DNA of 28,571 nt from Chthonomonas sp. UBA2387 (GTDB lineage: Bacteria; Armatimonadota; Fimbriimonadia; Fimbriimonadales; Fimbriimonadaceae). A program made the position numbers and the translations under genes. Numbering within the stretch: the stretch's first letter is position 1; each line of letters opens with the position of its first letter. A model generated the notes under the pieces. It was not told where the DNA came from, did no database searches, and saw nothing but the letters and a program-made list of their open reading frames with translations. The stretch lies in assembly GCA_002343445.1 (NCBI GenBank), contig DDSP01000078.1:1-28571 (forward strand), in the 5' to 3' direction. Below, one piece after another: positions 24,894-28,571 of this stretch.

Positions 24894-25387
24894 GCGTTCC
24901 GATCCAAACGCTCGTTCATCGCCGCCACCTTTGCCTTGAGCGCCTCGGCATAGGCGTCCAGTTGGGCGGCGAGTTCGGGGTCGGAGGAGGCCAGGATGCG
25001 AACGGCCAAAAGGCCCGCATTGGCTCCGTTGCCAATGCCGACGGTGGCCACGGGCACGCCCGCCGGCATTTGAACGATCGAGTGCAGCGAATCCACACCC
25101 GAGAGCGCCGTAGTCCGGACGGGGACGCCGATCACGGGCAGCGTGGTCAACGAGGCCACCATGCCGGGCAAGTGGGCTGCGCCGCCCGCTCCGGCGACGA
25201 TCACGCGCAGCCCTCGGCTCCGAGCCGTCTGGGCGTATTCGACCATGGCCTCGGGGGTGCGGTGGGCGCTGACCACGCGCACCTCGTGCGGGATGCCGAA
25301 GTCGGCGAGCACCTGGGCGGCGGGGGACATCGTCTCCAGGTCGGAGTCGCTGCCCATGATGATGCCTACGATCGGGGCTTCTGCCAC
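24890..25387 (-). CDS. purE: N5-carboxyaminoimidazole ribonucleotide mutase PurE (class I)
   Basis: 165 residues, typical length. Converts N5-CAIR to CAIR in purine synthesis, working with PurK. Motifs: VGIIMGSDSDLETM at the N-terminus, VVSAHRTPEAM with the catalytic His, GAGGAAHLPGMVAS, PVIGVPV, and SIVQMPAGVPVATVGIGNGANAGLLA. GTG at 25385-25387 is chosen because PurE usually begins a few residues before the GSDSD loop and TACATT lies 6 nt upstream; an ATG at 25412-25414 would add nine residues. purK is not next to it. It diverges from the tyrA-like gene. Confidence 0.94.
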   Translation of the reverse strand: MAEAPIVGIIMGSDSDLETMSPAAQVLADFGIPHEVRVVSAHRTPEAMVEYAQTARSRGLRVIVAGAGGAAHLPGMVASLTTLPVIGVPVRTTALSGVDSLHSIVQMPAGVPVATVGIGNGANAGLLAVRILASSDPELAAQLDAYAEALKAKVAAMNERLDRNA

Positions 25388-25393
25388 GACCGC

Positions 25394-25399
25394 AATGTA
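25394..25399 (-). promoter_or_regulatory. Possible -10 element 6 nt upstream of the purE GTG
   Basis: Minus-strand TACATT, six bases, then GTG. A weak TTGGAG at 25416-25421 could be the -35 with a 16-bp spacer. Would give leaderless purE mRNA. Confidence 0.38.
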
Positions 25400-25431
25400 C
25401 CTTCGTCGTGGCATACTCCAAGCTCGATCGG

Positions 25432-26265
25432 ATGAGTCAGAGCGAAACCAGCATCGGCATTGTGGGGCTTGGGCTGATCGGCGGATCGGTGGGGTTGGCG
25501 GCGCGTGCGGCGGGCTGGCATGTGCTGGGCTACGATCCTGTTCGCGAGACGCGCTTCGCCGCCGAGGGCCACGCCGTGGATCGCACCGTGTTGGACCCGC
25601 TCGACTTGTGCGAGTGCGACGTTGTGTTTGTGGCCGTGCCGCCGCCGGCGACCCTTGAGGCGCTCGGGGTCCTTCGCCACGCGTGTTCGGTGCTCACGGA
25701 TTGCGCGAGTGTGAAGGGGCCCATCGCCGAATGGGCTGTGCGGCAAGACGAGGACGCCTTGCGGCGAAGGCTGGTCCCCGGGCACCCCATGGCTGGACAC
25801 GAACGGGGCGGACTTCAGCATGCGCGGAGCGACCTGTTCAGCGGTGCGCCTTGGTTGCTCACGCCGACCGACCACACCGATCCGCGGGCGACCGAGTTGG
25901 TGGAGCAGACCGTCCGCGCGTTCGGCGCGGAGCCCAAGCGGCTCGACGCGCGGGAGCACGACCGCATCGTGGCACGCGTCAGCCACCTGACCCATGCCGT
26001 GGCAAGCGCATTGGTTCTCGTCGCGGGCGACGACGCCCGATTCGGGGGCGGCTCGTGGAGGGATGGGACACGGGTGGCCGGAGCCTCCCCTCCCATGTGG
26101 CGGGACATCCTGCTGATGAACCATGCCGAGGCCGCCGATGCGCTCGAAGCGTTGATCGCGCAGCTTGAATCCGTGCTGTCGAAGGTGCGTTCGGGGGATG
26201 CGGAAGGGCTAGAGTCCTACTGGGAAGAGGCGAGGCGCATCAAACACGGGATGCAAACGCCTTAG
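25432..26265 (+). CDS. tyrA: Prephenate dehydrogenase-like (TyrA family)
   Basis: 277 residues from ATG 25432 (GTG 25408 would add eight). TyrA oxidises prephenate or arogenate on the way to tyrosine. N-terminal NAD(P) site IGIVGLGLIGGSVGLAA, DVVFVAVPPPATLEAL, LTDCASVKG, then the helical domain with PGHPMAGHERGG (catalytic His) and RVSHLTHAVASAL (second conserved His). Shorter than fused chorismate mutase versions; no ACT domain at the end. Single gene divergent from purE; other aromatic pathway genes are not in view. Confidence 0.88.
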   Translation: MSQSETSIGIVGLGLIGGSVGLAARAAGWHVLGYDPVRETRFAAEGHAVDRTVLDPLDLCECDVVFVAVPPPATLEALGVLRHACSVLTDCASVKGPIAEWAVRQDEDALRRRLVPGHPMAGHERGGLQHARSDLFSGAPWLLTPTDHTDPRATELVEQTVRAFGAEPKRLDAREHDRIVARVSHLTHAVASALVLVAGDDARFGGGSWRDGTRVAGASPPMWRDILLMNHAEAADALEALIAQLESVLSKVRSGDAEGLESYWEEARRIKHGMQTP

Positions 26266-26360
26266 GTTTGAACCTGAGCCCGGCGCATCGTCAATCCAGG
26301 CCAAACTCCATCATTTTGTGCAAATACGGTCGTGTGCGGGACTGTCTGAATGAGACCGAG

Positions 26361-27479
26361 ATGACCGCATTACTTGGAATCGCTTTCGTTTCCACCGCGG
26401 CGTTCGCCCCCCTGCCTGCCCACAGCCCTGGATGCGCGTTCGCTAACCTGCCCCCCCTCCAAGAGGCCCAGGCGCAGGACATGAAGCTGTGGCCCAACAG
26501 CGCCCCGATCGAGGCGCACGAAAAGGAGGTCCATTTGACGAACATCCGCCAACTGACCTTCGGAGGGCAGAACGCCGAGGCCTACTGGAATCTGGACGGC
26601 ACGAAGATCACGTACCAGACCAAGCAGCCGGGCTTTCCGGACGAGCAGATCTTCACCATGAACGCCGACGGCTCGGGCAAGCGGCTCGTGAGCACCGGCA
26701 AGGGGCGCTGCACATGCTCCTACTTCACTCCCGACGGTCGCTACATCTACTTCAGCTCCACCCACGAGCTCAACGAAGGTCCCCAAGCCCCGGTGGACAT
26801 GAGCAAGGGCTACGTGTGGAAGGTCAATCCCCAGTTCAGGCTTTACCGCAGCCGACCCGATGGCAGCGGACTCACACAGATTCTCGCCCGCGACGGCTAC
26901 ATCGCCGAGACCACGATCGCCCCGGACGGCTCGTACATGACGTTCACGGGCTCGTTCGACGGCGACCTTGAGATCTACCGGGCCTCGCTCGACGGCTCGA
27001 AGGTGGTCCGACTCACCAGCGAGCCCGGCTACGACGGCGGCCCGTTCGTGAGCTGGGACGGCAAGCACATCGTGTACCGCCGCGACCTGATCGAATCCAA
27101 GGAAGAGTTGGACGACTATAAGGAACTGCTTCGGCAGCACATGGTCCGCCCCAGCAAGCTGGAGATTTGGATCATGGACGCCGACGGCAAGAACAAGCGC
27201 CAGGTGACCAAGCTGGGCTGCGCCTCGTTCGCGCCGTTCCTTCACCCCGACGGCAAGCGAATCATCTTCTGTTCGAACTACGGCGACGGACGCGGGCGCG
27301 AGTTCGACCTGTACATGATCAACGTGGACGGCACCGGCTTGAAGCAGATCACGTTCACGGGCGAGTTCGACGGATTCCCCATGTTCACCCGCGACGGCAA
27401 GAAGCTGATTTTCGCCTCGAACCGCAACGGCAAGGTGCGCGGCGAGACCAACCTGTTCACCGCCGACTGGGTGGACTGA
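26361..27479 (+). CDS. Secreted TolB-like beta-propeller (WD40/PD40 repeats)
   Basis: 372 residues. ATG 26361 gives a hydrophobic signal (TALLGIAFVSTAAFA). Then at least five PD40 blades, seen by pairs such as NIRQLTFGG with YWNLDGTKITYQT, YFTPDGRYIYFSS, TIAPDGSYMTFTGSFDGDLEIY, VSWDGKHIVYRR, FLHPDGKRIIFCSN and MFTRDGKKLIFASNRNG. The last blade is followed directly by the stop, as in free propellers. It resembles TolB-type proteins but is not the Tol-Pal TolB; neighbours give no clue. Probably exported and binds a protein partner. Confidence 0.82.
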   Translation: MTALLGIAFVSTAAFAPLPAHSPGCAFANLPPLQEAQAQDMKLWPNSAPIEAHEKEVHLTNIRQLTFGGQNAEAYWNLDGTKITYQTKQPGFPDEQIFTMNADGSGKRLVSTGKGRCTCSYFTPDGRYIYFSSTHELNEGPQAPVDMSKGYVWKVNPQFRLYRSRPDGSGLTQILARDGYIAETTIAPDGSYMTFTGSFDGDLEIYRASLDGSKVVRLTSEPGYDGGPFVSWDGKHIVYRRDLIESKEELDDYKELLRQHMVRPSKLEIWIMDADGKNKRQVTKLGCASFAPFLHPDGKRIIFCSNYGDGRGREFDLYMINVDGTGLKQITFTGEFDGFPMFTRDGKKLIFASNRNGKVRGETNLFTADWVD

Positions 27480-27485
27480 GTCTTT

Positions 27486-27541
27486 TAGCCCAAGCGGTCC
27501 GTCCTTGAGGTTGAGCCAATGGATTGGAGTCGCTTGGGCTA
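27486..27541. terminator. Long-loop inverted repeat between converging genes
   Basis: TAGCCCAAGCG (27486-27496) and CGCTTGGGCTA (27531-27541) are perfect complements, enclosing a smaller CCAAT/ATTGG hairpin. It lies between the TolB-like gene and the converging receiver-like gene, so a two-way terminator is plausible, although no T run is present on either strand. Confidence 0.45.
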
Positions 27542-27889
27542 GGACGGCCCGATTTGCTTTGGCGCGGCTTCCAGCTCGTCGAGCAGTCGGGCCATTTTGT
27601 TGACCAGTTCGCTGTTCGTGGCCACGCGGGCGCATCCGGCGCGGCGTCCGATTTCCAGCTTGTCTTCCTCTTTGTGGCCCGCGTGGCCGATGACTTTGAC
27701 GCCGCGCGCGGTCAGTTCGCGGCACACGGCCTCGGCATCGGGGTCTTGGGCGAGGTTCAATAGGGCGACGTCGGGGCGGCCTTCGCTCGGGGGCGCGGGG
27801 TGGACCGTGGCCTGATGCCCGAGGGTGGTGGCCATGTTCTTGAGGCGTGTGCTCCACAGGAGGTTCCTCTCGATGATCCAGATGGTCAT
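27539..27889 (-). CDS. Receiver-like (pseudo-response-regulator) small protein
   Basis: 116 residues from ATG at 27887-27889. The chain alternates strands and helices like a CheY domain: MTIWIIERNLLWSTRLKNMA, then RPDVALLNLA, GVKVIGHAGHKE, and EIGRRAGCARVATNSELV. The phosphoacceptor position (DVALLNL) has Asn instead of Asp, and the N-terminal acidic pair is IE, so phosphorylation is unlikely. May bind a partner by the receiver fold. No output domain. Stands alone upstream of the rRNA operon, on the opposite strand. Confidence 0.6.
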   Translation of the reverse strand: MTIWIIERNLLWSTRLKNMATTLGHQATVHPAPPSEGRPDVALLNLAQDPDAEAVCRELTARGVKVIGHAGHKEEDKLEIGRRAGCARVATNSELVNKMARLLDELEAAPKQIGPS

Positions 27890-27973
27890 GGCAGGGATGA
27901 TGGCACTCGCGGGTCCCAAAGGATTCAAGACGTGCGGGACGGGCCAGATTTGTCGGGATTTTCGTCCTCCCCC

Positions 27974-28003
27974 TTGACATTGGGTCGCGGACCGGCCTAT
28001 AAT
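27974..28003 (+). promoter_or_regulatory. Consensus rRNA operon promoter
   Basis: TTGACA (27974-27979) and TATAAT (27998-28003), both perfect, with an 18-bp spacer. The strongest promoter in the window; start about 28010, giving a leader of about 185 nt before 16S. The part 27890-27973 between it and the receiver-like gene shows nothing else I can support. Confidence 0.85.
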
Positions 28004-28014
28004 TTCCCTTGCGC

Positions 28015-28193
28015 CTCCTTCGGGAGCCGCCGCACGTTGAAAGCTCAATATCGTGCAAATCGCTTTATGCGAACTCATTGAGTTCATGGCGAGGTTCCAG
28101 ATTCTGCGGGCATGTCCCGGTGAAGCTGGTCGCGCAGGTAAGGGCGCAATCTCGCAAAAAACCATTCGAACACTCCAATTGGAGGACTCGATT
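28015..28193 (+). other. 16S rRNA leader with hairpins
   Basis: Contains a UUCG tetraloop stem CTCC-TTCG-GGAG (28015-28026), a longer hairpin GCACGTTGA-AAGC-TCAA-TAT-CGTGC (28032-28056), and the perfect palindrome CTCCAATTGGAG (28173-28184) just before the mature 5' end. These may serve antitermination and processing by RNase III-type cleavage. No coding gene is seen. Confidence 0.55.
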
Positions 28194-28571
28194 CCTTCGG
28201 AGAGTTTGATCATGGCTCAGGACGAACGCTGGCGGCGTGCCTAAAACATGCAAGTCGAACGACCCCTTCGGGGGTAGTGGCGAACGGCGGAGTAATACAT
28301 GAGGAAGCTGCCTCGAAGACTGGGATATACGGTCGAAAGACCGGGCAATACCAGATGTGGCTCCAAAAGGGCATCCTTTTGGAATCAAACGGCGCAAGTC
28401 GCTTCGAGAGGCTCTCATGGCCTATCAGGTAGTTGGTGGGGTAATGGCCTACCAAGCCTACGACGGGTAGCGGGTCTGAGAGGACGATCCGCTCGAGTGG
28501 GACTGAGACACGGCCCACACACCTACGGGTGGCAGCAGTTGGGAATCTTGCACAATGGGGGCAACCCTGAT
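28194..28571 (+). rRNA. 16S ribosomal RNA, 5' part (continues past the window)
   Basis: AGAGTTTGATCATGGCTCAG starts at 28201, the position of E. coli base 8, so the mature 5' end is placed near 28194. Then come ACGAACGCTGGCGGCGTGCC, CATGCAAGTCGAACG, a short V1 loop CCCCTTCGGGGG, and the V2 region, up to GGGAATCTTGCACAATGGG. At 28519-28536 the sequence is ACACCTACGGGTGGCAGC, the EUB338-III target, with paired changes from the common sequence. Confidence 0.97.

Noticed and set aside
28032..28056. Hairpin in the rRNA leader as a terminator
   Set aside because: No T run follows and it lies between a strong promoter and the 16S gene; a leader or processing structure is more likely.

Overview
High-GC bacterial chromosome segment, densely packed with overlapping genes on both strands, ending inside the 5' part of a 16S rRNA gene. 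The 16S fragment carries the EUB338-III type of helix sequence (ACACCTACGGGTGGCAGC) instead of the common EUB338 one. Together with the gene families (secreted PKD and TolB-type proteins, several Gfo/Idh/MocA oxidoreductases, DUF1905, a type I glutamine synthetase), this suggests a deep-branching lineage of the Armatimonadota (Fimbriimonadia) kind. That placement is an inference from memory, not a database result.

Layout. (1) 1-869: the C-terminal end of a DUF2357/McrC-like, restriction-type protein cut by the window edge. (2) 875-6028, minus strand: a tight operon recF > dciA-like > comEC-like > metallophosphoesterase > Mpl-like Mur ligase, with every junction overlapping or nearly so. (3) 6029-6410: a divergent gap with one exact and several near-consensus DnaA boxes beside recF, a candidate origin or DnaA-controlled region. 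(4) 6411-16082, plus strand: one long gene train: acyl-CoA synthetase, an enolase-superfamily epimerase (DgcA/YcjG-like), DUF1611 (DgcN-like), PfkB kinase, a secreted lysozyme-like protein, RecX, a short RNase Y, YmdB-type phosphodiesterase and a secreted PKD protein, closed by a terminator hairpin. (5) 16169-18436: MmcQ/YjbR protein, a repeat-rich gap, a serine beta-lactamase-like hydrolase and a P-loop kinase. (6) 18417-22015: two Gfo/Idh/MocA oxidoreductases and a GT2 glycosyltransferase on the minus strand, with ruvC on the plus strand between them. (7) 22196-22919: a hicAB toxin-antitoxin pair whose hicA reading frame is broken. (8) 23010-24594: structured leader, glnA, terminator. (9) 24612-27889: DUF1905, purE, tyrA-like dehydrogenase, TolB-like propeller and a degenerate receiver-like protein. 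(10) 27974-28571: consensus rRNA promoter, leader and partial 16S rRNA.

Themes. Cell-wall and D-amino-acid salvage recurs: the Mpl-like ligase, the epimerase/DUF1611/kinase cluster, the lysozyme-like secreted protein and the beta-lactamase-like protein could recover and reuse muropeptides and D-glutamate. DNA processing is the second theme (RecF, DciA-like, ComEC, RecX, RuvC). RNA turnover is the third (RNase Y with YmdB). The most interesting observations are the DnaA-box cluster beside recF-dciA, the -1 frame break in hicA where the remaining frame still ends in an ATGA overlap with hicB, the Mur ligase with altered hallmark residues, and a possible leaderless-promoter pattern shared by several single-gene units.
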